Positions 1-11,800 of a DNA stretch of 64,000 bases are shown here, piece after piece (the stretch's first letter is position 1; the number at the start of each line of letters is the position of its first letter). A model generated the notes under the pieces. The model did not search any database. It saw only the letters and a list, made by a program, of their open reading frames with translations, and had not been told where the DNA came from. The DNA comes from Adenanthera pavonina (Eukaryota; Streptophyta; Magnoliopsida; Fabales; Fabaceae). Where the stretch lies: positions 5,979,501 to 6,043,500 of the forward strand of contig JAIVEN010000020.1 in NCBI GenBank assembly GCA_026686845.1. Direction: 5' to 3'. Position numbers and translations under genes: made by a program.

Positions 1-1578
1 CTTTTATACATTTTATTTGAAGTTTAGAGTTTTACGTTTCATATTCTCTCTTCTGAAAAGTTGTTTTAGTCTAAGAGAATATCTTCTTAGACCCAGACAA
101 CAATACTTGGGTAAATATTGTAGAATATTTTAGCGATGACCATCAGTAATAGTTTGCTTGGCAGTGATGAAATTGGAAGGAGTTGAAAGGAGAGGAGTGT
201 TAGCAATACACTTATGCATGGTACATGATTAATTTGATAAATCATCACTTTTCATCCTTTCACCCTGGGCTGTTCTCATTTTTACTTGTACTAGCACACT
301 ATATCACCAGAAGAAAGTGGACTCTAAAAGTCTACATGTGGTTAGAGCAAGGCAAAATTGTTAAAAGTAAATAAGATGATATCAATGTCCTCCTTGGAAA
401 TTTCTTTGAGGGAAAACAAATGTAATTTTCTTAGTGTGAAGAGTGATCCTGGTGAATTTGGGGAAACCTGATAACATTTAAATGTTCTGCTGTCTAGTTG
501 TAGAGATGGTTTATTAGTTACAAGTAAGAAGGTTAAAAGCTTCATGTTAGAGCTCCCCTATATCTTTGAAAAACTATTGAGGGGCCTTGGCAAAAATAGC
601 CATTAGACGGAGACCATAAAGGCAAGTTGACGTTCCCATCCAATAAAAGTTGCATGGGGGTAAACTTATTCTTGGAAAACCTAGCCTTTTCTTCCAACCA
701 AAGGCTCCCTAGAGATGCCATCGTTTACTGCTCCCAACATCTTCCCTAGGCATCATGTTCTTATGTGCTAGAATTTGTGGTTCTAATAAGGCTCCAGCCA
801 AGTGTGACTTTCTTGTGTTCCTGTAATCACTGTTAAGTATGTTGATTATGATGTGCATTGTATTGTTTTTTAACTTAATAATTCATAACCTATTCAAGAT
901 GGACCCTACAATCTGGGACTAAAGACAAAATATGCAATTTTGAAATAGATTTTGATTGGTGTATATAATGAACTAGTCATAAAGTTTTGCTTGAACATAA
1001 GTTTACTGTAATTTATGCTCAAATGTATGATGCCTAGACTGTTACGTATGTAATGTCCGAGTCTTGTGTAATCTGTTGCTTACAAAATCAGCGTGTACTA
1101 CCTTTTAACCTTACACATACTCTGTATGTTGATGCTGGGAAAGCAAGGATCTGTTCGGATCCTATTGAGTGTGTTTATAAACCTGGAGGCTCTACCTTTG
1201 TGATGGGCTGGTCTTTTGGGAGAGAATCTCCTCCAGGGTTGTCATGCTAGCATGACTCCCATAGTATACCCAAGTTTTGTCTGTTCACGTCAGCTAATAA
1301 TTGTTCTTATGCTGCCTTTGTCTTAAAATCTGCTGCTGAAGTCGTCTTACTGTATCTTTCTGGATTAACCAAAGGATTTTAACTTGGTTTCCCCTATTTT
1401 GAAATTGTCATCTTTATTTTGTAGCATTATTACATTGCCATGTGATTTTAATAACCTTGAACAGTTTTGAAATTCAAGCTTTGCTATCATTGTTTGCAAA
1501 GAATTAATGGTTAGTGCATGTTATATATGCAGTGTCCTGGTTTCAATTCATGACCTCTCAATCTATTTGTTGTTGCAG
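1..1578 (+). other. Non-coding stretch, probably intron of a gene entering from the left
   Basis: No open reading frame here looks like a protein. The sequence is T-rich on the plus strand and ends in a good splice acceptor (TTGTTGTTGCAG, ending at 1578) just before a short open segment. It therefore reads best as the last intron of a plus-strand gene whose body lies outside the window. This is inference; a transcript would settle it. Confidence 0.3.
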
Positions 1579-1641
1579 GAAGTTACATCTATTCTTGTTG
1601 CTGGTGGTGTCTCAAGTGATAAGATATTGAAGAACTTTTGA
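1579..1641 (+). CDS. Possible terminal coding exon of an unrecognised gene
   Basis: After the acceptor ending at 1578 there is a 21-codon open segment ending in TGA at 1639-1641. It encodes EVTSILVAGGVSSDKILKNF. About 100 bases downstream is a polyadenylation-like AATAAA at 1748-1753, which fits a terminal exon plus a short 3' UTR. I do not recognise the C-terminus and assign no function. The reading frame is assumed, because the upstream exons are outside the window or not identifiable. Confidence 0.3.
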   Translation, partial: EVTSILVAGGVSSDKILKNF

Positions 1642-3329
1642 CAACTCGGTTAAGTTTTGGTATTGTTGTATCATTGTGATGCTATAGTCGATAATCATTT
1701 GTTCATTGCCACTGCTTGAGGATCAAGCATCTTGGCATGGAATGCACAATAAAATTAATTTTGGGATCAAAGTTCCCATATTAGTATTTGACCACTTTCA
1801 GCTGCCAAATAGAGGATGAAAATTTTAGGTTTCACATTGAAACTTTGAATTGCTTCTTCCATCCAAAGGCAGCCATCTCTTATTCTAGAAAAGCATTTAT
1901 GACTAGCACGTTGGAAAGCTCTCATGATTGACATGATATCTAGAGTTGGCATAACTACATGCCCCATAACTGCCTGCCAAGGATCTCTATATTCGCGCGC
2001 GCGCGGATGCTCACTGCCTGCTTATAGATAAAGCCAATTTCCCTTATATCTGGAAGGACCTTAAACGGTTTAAAGAACGACTGGCCAAGAAAATAATAAA
2101 TCTGAAAGAATTCGGCCTCTAATGCCTCTTATGTCTTATTCTTGGACAATATGATAAAGAGACAAGGTTCCCCCATTTATTATTTTCGTATAGTTTTGGT
2201 CTTAAAGCTTGTGAGTTTGAATGCCGAATTTTTCTTTGGAAAGAAACTGGTTGCGCATTAGGGTTCTTGTCATACGGGTTTAGAGATGGTAAAGAAATTC
2301 TTGTGCAATGAGTTTTTCTAAAGGACCAAGTCATAATGTGCAATGAGTTTGTTTTAAGAAAGAAGTCATGCATGCTTTTTACTTCTTGGAAATCAAGCTA
2401 AATGATTTTAACAATTTAACGGCTTAATTAACGGTTTACTCTTCTTAGGATGGTTTTTGGTGGAACAAAACTGATGCAATTTGTCTTTCTACGCATGCGT
2501 TGTTCTTTCCATTTTCACAATAGAAATTAGGTTCTTCCACTGCAGAGGTCGAAGAATGAACTGAAAGGCTCCAAAACACGGTGACTTAACCAATTAGCCC
2601 AAAGCTTGGTTTTGTAATTGAATATTTTTAACCGAATAGTTCCTTATAGAGTGATGATCTGAAAAGGCAAATCATCCATTGAATTTCGATTTCCTTCACC
2701 CCTGCCCGAATAAGTCAAGAATAACGTCTCTTATTTCATTCCCAAGGACATTGACTCAGTCAGCCCTCGAAAGAGTGCGAGAAAATAAAAAGAATCATTC
2801 CTTCCTAATGTCATCATACTCCCACCTTGTCAAAGAAAAGGAAAATGCCATTCAAGTACTGGAATTACATCTCAATGGCTTAAAATTCGTCTCGCTCGCT
2901 ATTAATTAAATTCATATAATTTTCATGCAACCAATAAAAACATATTGTTGTCTAACTTACATTTGTCCTGCTCGCTGCATCATCGATTGTTTTCTTTTTC
3001 CCTACCATCGTGTTTTATTAAGCAGCCAAAACCTGACGACAGGCGAAACCTTTACCCAAATATTTTCAGGCTCCTAGCGGTCAGGAGATAACATCACAGC
3101 AAACCCAAACGACATCACATAACTCATTTCATGTTCGACAACAATAATCTATTGTAATATGTTAACAGTCAACAGAACAAAGCGATTAGTAGCCAAGCAC
3201 AGAGGTTCGCATGGTCAATAGCGTAGATGACAACAATGACAATAATTTAAAAAAAAAAATTGTTCAGCAAGTTTCAAAATCAATCCCAGATGGTCACTTC
3301 AAATGTTAATTAAAACGGGTACTTGGAAA
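1642..3329. other. Probable 3' UTR followed by intergenic sequence
   Basis: Bases 1642 to about 1775 are the likely 3' UTR of the plus-strand exon, with AATAAA at 1748. The rest shows no gene. A perfect (CG)6 run at 1994-2005 stands out in this AT-rich setting. The short ORFs here have no recognisable domains. The right end, from about 3000, is the 3' UTR of the minus-strand FAM133-like gene. Confidence 0.4.
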
Positions 3330-4370
3330 TCAAACAAATTCACCACCATGAGCAACATCATTGTTCTCATCCACAGCTCTATTTGCATGATCTCCATCAG
3401 CTCTCACAATCACATCTTTGCTTAATTCATCATGCTTTCCATTGATTTCTGGTGCATGATGGAGTGGAGAATGATTTTGATTTTTCTCCCCATTCAAATG
3501 GTGTCGATGCTTGTGGTGATGGTGGTGGTGGTGGTGATTGTGGCTATGCCTCTTAGTTACTAATCTTCTGTTATCTTCGTAGTTTTCATCTGATGACTTC
3601 CCAATTGATTGGCTTCTCCGCCCATGCCTGTAATCATCAGAATCTGATGACCTCAAATCCACACTATGTGATCGTCTATGATGTTTATGGTGCCTTCTTT
3701 GGCTTTTCTTATGGTAAGCACCATCACTTTCATCATTTGACAAGTCAGATTCACTAGAATCTGATTTGCGGTGGCGTTTGTTATGCCTTCCGTGACTCTT
3801 TCTAGGAGCCAGCCTCTCTTCATCACTAGAGAAGTCTGATTCACTGGATCGTGATACAGCACGACGTTTGTGTTCCCTTGCATGCTTTTTCCTCTTGCTT
3901 ACCTCATCAGCACTGGTGTCTGAATCACTGGACTCTGATCTTGAACCTCGATCTCTCTGCTTCTTGTTTTGCTTCTTCTTCCTCCTCCTCTCTTCCTCAG
4001 AGCTACTATCATATTCATCACTGCTAACATCACTAGATTCTGAGCACCGTTTCTTTGTCTTTCTCTTGGATTTCTTCTCTTTCCTTTTCTCATGGTCACC
4101 TGAGTCAGAGTTAGAATGCTTCCTGTGCTTCCTGTGAGCTCTTCTACTGGACTTCTTATACTCATCCTCACTGTCATAATCAGAGTCACTATCAGAGCCA
4201 GATCGTTTTTTATGTTTTGCATTCTTCAACTTCCGCTCTTTAGCTTCAGCATCAGCCTTGGCCTTAGCAGCAGCTTCCAGCTTCTGCTCCCACTTCAAAG
4301 GAGCTTCCTTTCTGTCCATAATTCTCTTCTTCTTCTCCTCCACAAGCTGGAGGAACCTCTTGGTGTCCAT
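3330..4370 (-). CDS. FAM133-like, lysine/serine/histidine-rich nuclear protein
   Basis: A single coding exon gives 346 aa. The N-terminus (MDTKRFLQLVEEKKKRI, then a lysine/alanine-rich helical stretch to about residue 50) matches the conserved start of plant proteins annotated as FAM133-like or splicing-regulatory Lys-rich proteins. The rest is low complexity: KKRS/SDSDSD blocks, repeated SSESD-type acidic serine clusters alternating with basic KRKKH/HRKH segments, and a histidine run within NHHHHHHHHK near residue 280. Such RS/SD-rich tails are typical of nuclear-speckle and splicing-associated proteins, but no catalytic domain is present and its role is inferred only from composition. The start is the first in-frame ATG after a probable 5'-leader splice acceptor (ATGCAG, just upstream at about 4399). 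The gene is transcribed away from its plus-strand neighbour ALIX. Confidence 0.8.
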   Translation of the reverse strand: MDTKRFLQLVEEKKKRIMDRKEAPLKWEQKLEAAAKAKADAEAKERKLKNAKHKKRSGSDSDSDYDSEDEYKKSSRRAHRKHRKHSNSDSGDHEKRKEKKSKRKTKKRCSESSDVSSDEYDSSSEEERRRKKKQNKKQRDRGSRSESSDSDTSADEVSKRKKHAREHKRRAVSRSSESDFSSDEERLAPRKSHGRHNKRHRKSDSSESDLSNDESDGAYHKKSQRRHHKHHRRSHSVDLRSSDSDDYRHGRRSQSIGKSSDENYEDNRRLVTKRHSHNHHHHHHHHKHRHHLNGEKNQNHSPLHHAPEINGKHDELSKDVIVRADGDHANRAVDENNDVAHGGEFV

Positions 4371-5930
4371 TTATATTTAATAACCAACTCAAAAACTGCA
4401 TTTTGGTTAAATGATGACCAGAAGGGCATCTCACAGAAGAGAAAAATCAAAGTTAGTTCTACAATCAATTCATAAAATTGAACAAATCAAAGAAACTTAA
4501 ACAAAATTAAAATAGTAAATTATTGATTTTCTTAATCATCTATGCGAAACATGTGCCTTGCATTAATCAAAGTTTCCATTGACATGATGCAAAAAAAAGC
4601 AAAATAATACAATGGATGGTCAAACGAAGTAACATTTATTGTTATCTCAAGTGCTGTCTCAACTTTCATCAGTTTAGTGCTACTTAGGTATTCCAAGAAA
4701 TCTAAGAACACAAGGATGCCTGATTGACCAAACCTCCCAAATAACAACAAAGTTCGATGTGAAGCATACTAAAGCTTATACCTGTTTTAAATTCATAATC
4801 CCGTTTCACTAATAATCAACAAACTTCGTACAAATGTTTAAGAAAAATGCAACTAGCATCAGCAGCCTGAGTAAAATGGCCGAATTCCCTATCCTATTCA
4901 TTATACCAAAAAATTTTCCATCAACAAATTCATGAACATAAAACTCAGTTAAACAATGATCAAACATCCATATCATTATACTTCAATTATTTGCCTAAAA
5001 ATATATCACACCTAAGAAAAAGACGTGACTCCATGAATCCATGGTAGATAAAGAACATAAAACAGGTTGTGTTAACATTGGCTCCCACAATTTAATCCAG
5101 AAAATAAATATGAGACGGATATTAATTCCAGACTAATTCCTTACTCTCAATCTTTCATAAAACATTCAGCATACGCTTTACATGACAAAAATCTTTAACC
5201 TCTGTAAAAAAGTACTAATAACCAATCATGTAAGACAAAGAATACCCCAAGTATGACAAATAAAATGTCTACATAGAAATCCGAATCTCACAAGAATATG
5301 TTACGCATATAAACATCTTTTAAGTCAACGTACAATAGCAAATTTAACCCTCTATTCCTACCTTATATGTCTGAGAGGAAAAGCCTGTAGCAGCACTCCA
5401 CCCCAACCCTAGTAATTATATTCTCAAAAGAAACCTGCATCAAATCAATTGTATGATATTATAACATATATATACACGCACATATATAAGAGAACGCAAA
5501 CAATATTTCTAATACACCACCCAGAAATGAAAACAAAGACACAAGCTACACATGAACTGCGCACGTCAAAGGACACAATGAAACACACCTAAAAAGAGGC
5601 TAAAAACTGTTCCATCACAAATTACACGGCAGTATCAATTCATGGGAAAAGGATCAGAACTTTGCATCAAATATGAAACACAACTGACATGCCAAAGGAA
5701 ACCCTAATTCTCAATTTTTTTGGCCAAGTAATTCTCAAATTCCCAAATGAAAAGAAAACCCTAGATCGGCGAAATAGAAATCAAACGAAGGATGGGAGGC
5801 GTACCAGAACGAAGAAGCAGAGAAGAGATTATGGGTCTCCTACTTCTTCAAGAGTTGGCCAAAAGGCGTGACCTTGGGCACTCCGCGCCGCCTCTTTTCC
5901 CGAAACGTCCAAAGCAGAAGAAGCAACGAT
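4371..5930 (-). other. Probable spliced 5' leader of the FAM133-like gene
   Basis: On the minus strand a donor (CTG|GTACGC, near 5810) follows a GC-richer segment at about 5811-5930 that could be the first untranslated exon. A TATA-like TTATAAG sits at 5953-5959. An optional middle non-coding exon at 5362-5434 has a good acceptor (TTTGATGCAG) and donor (ATAAG|GTAGG). The final acceptor is just upstream of the ATG at about 4399. Leader introns of this size are common in plant splicing-factor genes. The exon ends are read from splice motifs alone and are not proven. Confidence 0.4.
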
Positions 5931-5989
5931 TTTGCCGAAGCTTGGGGTGCACTTATAAGCATGGATGGACCGACAACGCGCTTGCATTG

Positions 5990-7795
5990 TAAAATCCGTG
6001 TTTCTTGAACCGGACCGGATGCACGCGCTAATTTTTTTTATTTAAGATTTAATCTTGTATTATGATTTTTTTTGCCGAATTGTATTATGATTAATTGATT
6101 ATAAACATCGCATTCATTTTGAAAAATGTAATATACTATTTATAATTTTTTAATAATATAGCTTATTATAAATTTTATATTTAATATTGATATTAATGTT
6201 GATAATTTGGGCCAAAAAAATTGATGATTTTCATATACTATGAAGAATTACATTAATAATTAAATGACCTACATAAACTAATATTTATAATGAATGACTA
6301 TAAAACTATAATTATAATTCAACTAAAAGACCTATGGACTAAAAACATATTAAAAGTTGGTCAAAAAACAAAATTATATTTGTTGCACACGATAGGATTA
6401 TTTTATTAGTGATTAATTTATAAATATCATTATAAATACTAAATACTTATTGAGATAAAAATATCAAACACAAATTATTTTTTACATAATCATTTATTCT
6501 CATAATCTATTATGAATTAGTACTTATTCTTATAATTAGTTATAATAAACTAATTCAAATACACCCTAAAAAAAAAGGTAAACCATTGCTCAATTTTTCT
6601 CCTCATTACTTGTACTACAATAATAATAAATAAACCAATTAAAGAAAGATCACAAATAAAATACACAAATCTAACACAAAACAAAAGCAAAATAAAGACA
6701 TCAAATGATTAGGATGGTGACAATTCCAACTAATTATCCTTTAATTATTTAATATAACTATAAGTTTCATCATTTTTACAATAAAAATAGGTTCTTTAGG
6801 TTCTTGAGTATAATTTTTTCTGTTTATTATTGGTAAAGTATGCATCTTGGTATAAACTAGATGCATTTTTTATGTATTATATAGAATTTAAGATAAATTA
6901 TATTGTTTATAATTTATGAATAATTCAAATTAATTTTATTTTATTTTATTGTATTAATTAATTAATAATCTAATAATTAATGATGATGATTAATATTTTT
7001 TTATCGATTGTTACTCTTTAAATTTTTTAACTATCACTTTTGATAACAAACTTTTATTTTTATTTATTTATCATTTTCAAATTTTAAAATAATATTAATT
7101 ATTATTTTTTTAATTACACCCTTATATTCTTTTAAAAGTTAAAACTTGTGTTTTGGATATAAGATTTGGAGTTAGATGCGTATATGAAATTTATGTTTTA
7201 ATTTTATAATTTATAAAAATCATTCCAAACCCATTTGAGGTATTATCATAATCAACCATATTTTGATATTAGTGAATTTTATCTTTTTTAATAAAATATT
7301 TTCTATAGACATGATTAAAGATCAAATTCAAGACAACATGTTTAAAAGATTTAACTATTTATTAATTATGTCAAAACCTAGTTAATTACGTCTATTATTT
7401 CTTTAAATAGTAAAGTATTTAATAAAATGTTACAATATTATTCCAGAATTTTTGCTTTTTTTAATTAATTGTCACTTGTGATCACAAGACTTCATATAAT
7501 TCAGCATTTATTTAAAATTTTGTTAATAATTCCAAATATTCTTATTATCCAATATTTGTTTGAAATCATCTATCTATCTATTATTATATATTATAAAATA
7601 TCAGTTAAAAGTATAATGTGTTGTTTATAAAAAAGAAATACAACATATTATGACTTTAGACTTTTATATTATCCAACCGATTAAAAGATAACAATATTTA
7701 TTTTTTTATTTATTAAAAATTATATTAAAAATTTTAATATATTAATTATATTTTTTAACATGTGGTATAAGATTGAGTTAACCAGATATAATTTA
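5990..7795. other. AT-rich intergenic sequence, no gene seen
   Basis: Very AT-rich DNA between the FAM133-like promoter and a TIR element. No coding potential, RNA gene or clear repeat boundary was recognised. Confidence 0.5.
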
Positions 7796-8228
7796 GGATC
7801 CGTTTGATTTTCAGTTGTGTAAAAGTAAGTTAGAATAAATGAAATTTATAAAAATAAGTGTCTATTTGGTTGTCCATTTTGAAAAAGAAACTATGATTTT
7901 CTAAAAAATGTGTTTGACCAAAAACAGGTAAAACACAAACTGACTTTTTGAAAAATAAAAAGTGGGTTAAACTGTAGTTTTAGAAAAGAAGAGAAAAAAT
8001 TATTTTTCCTTTAACAAAACTTGGATTTTAGAAAAGGATAAATAAATTTATTCTATATTATACTACTTTTAACCCCTATTATCCAAACAGATTTTTTGTT
8101 AAACTTACTTTTATAAAAAGAATATCCAAACATAATAACTTCTAACAAACTTACTTTATCTAAACTTCATTTTTACAAACTTCAATTATTTTAACTTAAT
8201 TTTATAAAATGGAAGACCAAACAGACCC
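7796..8228. mobile_element. Non-autonomous TIR element (MITE)
   Basis: The left end reads GGATCCGTTTGATTTTC. The reverse complement of the right end reads GGGTCTGTTTGGTCTTCC. The similarity continues inward for tens of bases (TTTATAAAA and AAGTTA blocks), so the roughly 430-bp piece can fold on itself. There is no coding sequence. The superfamily is unclear because no convincing target-site duplication is visible. A related stretch at 8460-8560 may be part of the same or a second copy. Confidence 0.5.
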
Positions 8229-8842
8229 TAAAGTTTGGTAAAAATAAGTTTGTTGTAAGTTATTATATTTAGATATACTTTTTGTAAGACCATAGTTTGA
8301 CAAAAACCTATTTAAATGATAAAAATTAAAAATATTTTAAACATATAATATAAAATCAGTATTTATCTCGTTATCAAAAACCATAATTTTGAAAAAAGAA
8401 AAATGCTATTTTTTTATTTTTTTAAAATTATAATTTAATCTATCTTTTACTTTTTTTTAAAAGGATAATTTGTATTTGGCTAAACATCTATTTTTAGAAA
8501 ATCATGATTAACCATGATTTCTTGGAAAAAAAAAAATCAAGCCCTTAGTAATTCGCCAGTTTCCTTTGTGACGAAGTATAAAACAGAATCCCGTAAGAAC
8601 AAAGTGTAAATCAGAAAATAGATTGGTTTAAAAAAAAAAAACAAAGGAAAGCCTAAAACTAAAACAGAAAGGCGCGTCGACTTGATAGTGGAGATTGACT
8701 AATCTGCATTTCTTACCGGGTGAACAAAAGATTGGGGCAATTTTCGTCTTCCTCTTCTCCTTACATTGATTCGATCCTTCTCTTAGAAAATTCAATTCTC
8801 TGTGATTTCCGTTCGTCGTCGCGATCTGTTTCTCCGCAGACC

Positions 8843-11800
8843 ATGGCCGCCTCGCCGTCTACTGCGGCCACCACCAACATCATGCTTGCCATCTTCGAGA
8901 AGAAGACGAACCCAATCGATCTCTATCGGCCTCTTCGCAACTACGTCGTTTTCCACTACTCCGAACGCGAGGCTCAGAACATCGAAGACGACCTCCAAAC
9001 CCTTAAGCAACTCCGTTCCGACATAGAGCGCCACTCTGACCCTTCTCTGACCTCTCGCCGCGACCTGTTTCAATCCTACTACAAAGCTCTATGCCTTGTG
9101 GAGACCCGTTTCCCCATATCCCCTGACCAAGATCACGTCAACACTCTAAGCTTTGTGTGGTTCGATGCATTTAAGCCCAAAATGAAGGCGACGCAGCAGA
9201 ATATTCACCTTGAGAAAGCTGCCGTGTTGTTCAATTTGGGTGCAGTTTATAGTCAGATCGGGCTATCCTATGATCGGAATACTGTTGATGGCCGGAGGCA
9301 GGCCTCGCATGCGTTTATTGCAGCTGCTGGGTCGTTTGCTTACTTGAGGGATAATGCGGCGATGAAGGCGTCAATTGGGAGTTCCACAACAGTGGACGTG
9401 TCTGTTGAGTGCTCAGGAATGTTGGAGCGGTTGATGCTGGCTCAAGCACAAGAGTGCGTGTTTGAGAATACCATTGCAAAAGGTAGCACTCCGGGGGTTT
9501 GCGCGAAGATCTCTAGGCAGGTCTGTACATTTATTGGGCCCCCGCTTGTTTGTGCAGTAAAATTTGATTTAAGTTTAGCCATCTAATGTTAATGTCCCTA
9601 GTAGGAGCTGTGATAATGCAGTTAAAGTGCTCTAAGTGCATGTAGTAGCAAATGGGTCTGTTGAACTTTTTACGTTACTGACATTGCATTTCCTTGGTGG
9701 TGATAGCTTTCCTCGGAATCAAGGGCACTGATAGAATGAACTTTATTTTGTGTGAATGTTAAGGTTCAGTTAATTATACTCAAGGCGTTAGACATGCTGT
9801 CAAGGCCATAGGGGTCTTTTTTGGCTTCTGATTGGCACTGAATTGGTAAAATACATCTTAAAGCTGATTACACCTAGATTTCTTGAGCAATATACTTTTA
9901 ATTGAGCCGTTATCTTTGATTTTTCTTCAGTACAATTGGTGAGATCTTCTTACATGTCTGGCTTTGGGAACTAGGGTAATATTCAAATCTATTGTGCCAC
10001 AAGCTAGGGTGCTGCTGTGCTGGGCTAAATATTGTAAAATAATAGTTTGTGTGTTATACTTGCATTAATTTTGATATGTAGTGGAAATAATGCACATGAT
10101 TTATGCGAATGCTACTTTAAAACGTAGTTGTTTGACAGCTTTGCCCACTGATTATGCTTTTTGTAAGTTGTAGCCTGTGCTTTTTTCGGCCTTCATTTTA
10201 TTTGGGGTCCAAGAACTAACATGCACATGGGATATTGTAGGTTGGGCTATACTACGAGGAAGCTTTAGCTGCATTGAACGTTGCACCTCTAAACCAGCAT
10301 TTTGATAAGTCTTGGTTAACACATCTGCAGCTAAAGGCAGCACTATTCTTTGCAGAAGCTTGCTATAGATATGGATTAGAGCTACATGAGAAAGAAGAGA
10401 TAGCTGAGGAGATTGCAAGACTGAAGAGTGGGGTTAATGCGCTAACTGAGGCAAAGAAAAGCTCAAAGGGTGCTCCAGCACAAATCCTAGATGCAATTAG
10501 TAAGTTAGAGGCCAATCTTAATCGAAACCTGGAAAGGGCTGTCAAAGAGAATGATAGAGTTTACCTCATGAGGGTTCCTTCCCCCAGTTCCTTACAACCT
10601 CTTCCTGCATTTTCCATGGTGAAGCCAATTGCAATGAATGAAGTGTTGGATGCAAGTAAAGAGAAAATGTTTGCAAGTCTTGTTCCTGACAGCAGCGCCA
10701 AGGCACTCTCCAGGTACACTGAGATGGTGGATGAAATTATAAGAACGCAGGCTGAAAAATTGCAACAAGCTAGTGAGTTGACTCGAATAAGGCTAAAGGA
10801 AATGGAGCTGCCAGATTCTATTCTTGCTCTGGAAGGAAATTTTACTCTACCAACACATGTCAAAGAAGATGTGGAGGCCGTGCAGATCAGTGGGGGTCCT
10901 GCTGGTTTGGAAGCAGAGTTACAGCAACTTAAGGATCTAAGGAGGGTGAATCAAGAATTGTTGGTCCAGACGGAGGAAATGTTGCAGAAGGAAGCAAGAG
11001 AAGATGGTCAGTTTAGAAGCCAATTTGGGACAAAGTGGACTAGACCACAATCAAGCACTTTAACGAAGAACTTGCAGGATAGATTAAATAGATTTGCTGG
11101 TAACTTGAAGCAAGCTGCAGAAAGCGATAGTCGGATTGAGCGTGCAGTTAGAGAACATTCTGCACTTATGTCAATCCTTGACAGCCGTCCGGTAAATTGT
11201 AGACCTGGTTACTTTGCTACATTCATTCATTCATTTACATGTGTGCATTTATTTTCTATGGATTTTATCTCCTAAAACAAGTTAATTTTTACTTTAACTT
11301 TATTTTAGCTGGAAATCTTAGTGCATTTTAAAATGCAGGTCTTTCCTTGTCTTGCTCAGGACTAGTCATATTCTAGAAGTTATATTTTGGTCTCTGGAGG
11401 AATGTGAGAAGTTGAAAGAAATGATTCTTTTAATTCATCCAGACAGAGTTTGAAGGAAAGTGACAATTATTTTGGTCACCACTAATAACTAGTGAACTTG
11501 TCTGGTGAATTTTTCCCGTCTTTAATTTTCTTAGTGTATATTGCGCTTATGCCAATTGATGATGACGAGATATAATCAGAGATTAGAAACATGGTGATAA
11601 AATAAACTATTACCAGTATCTTACATTGCCAGATGCTCTTCATCTATTCCAATGCAAAGTTTATTGAATTAGCTAGTATGATTAGTTCTTGTGTGCTCAT
11701 AATACGTTTGTAAATTGATATATTTCCTTTTTTTTTTTTCCCAGATTGAATCTGCACTCCCTTCCTTGGCAAGGCCGATAATGTCTCTGGATGCTAATGA

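Noticed and set aside
1994..2005. (CG)6 run as a Z-DNA or regulatory site
   Set aside because: It is too short and isolated; no surrounding promoter features support a function.
3653..4475. Several ORFs overlapping the FAM133-like gene in other frames and on the plus strand
   Set aside because: They are shadows of its low-complexity SR/SD coding sequence and show no domain of their own.
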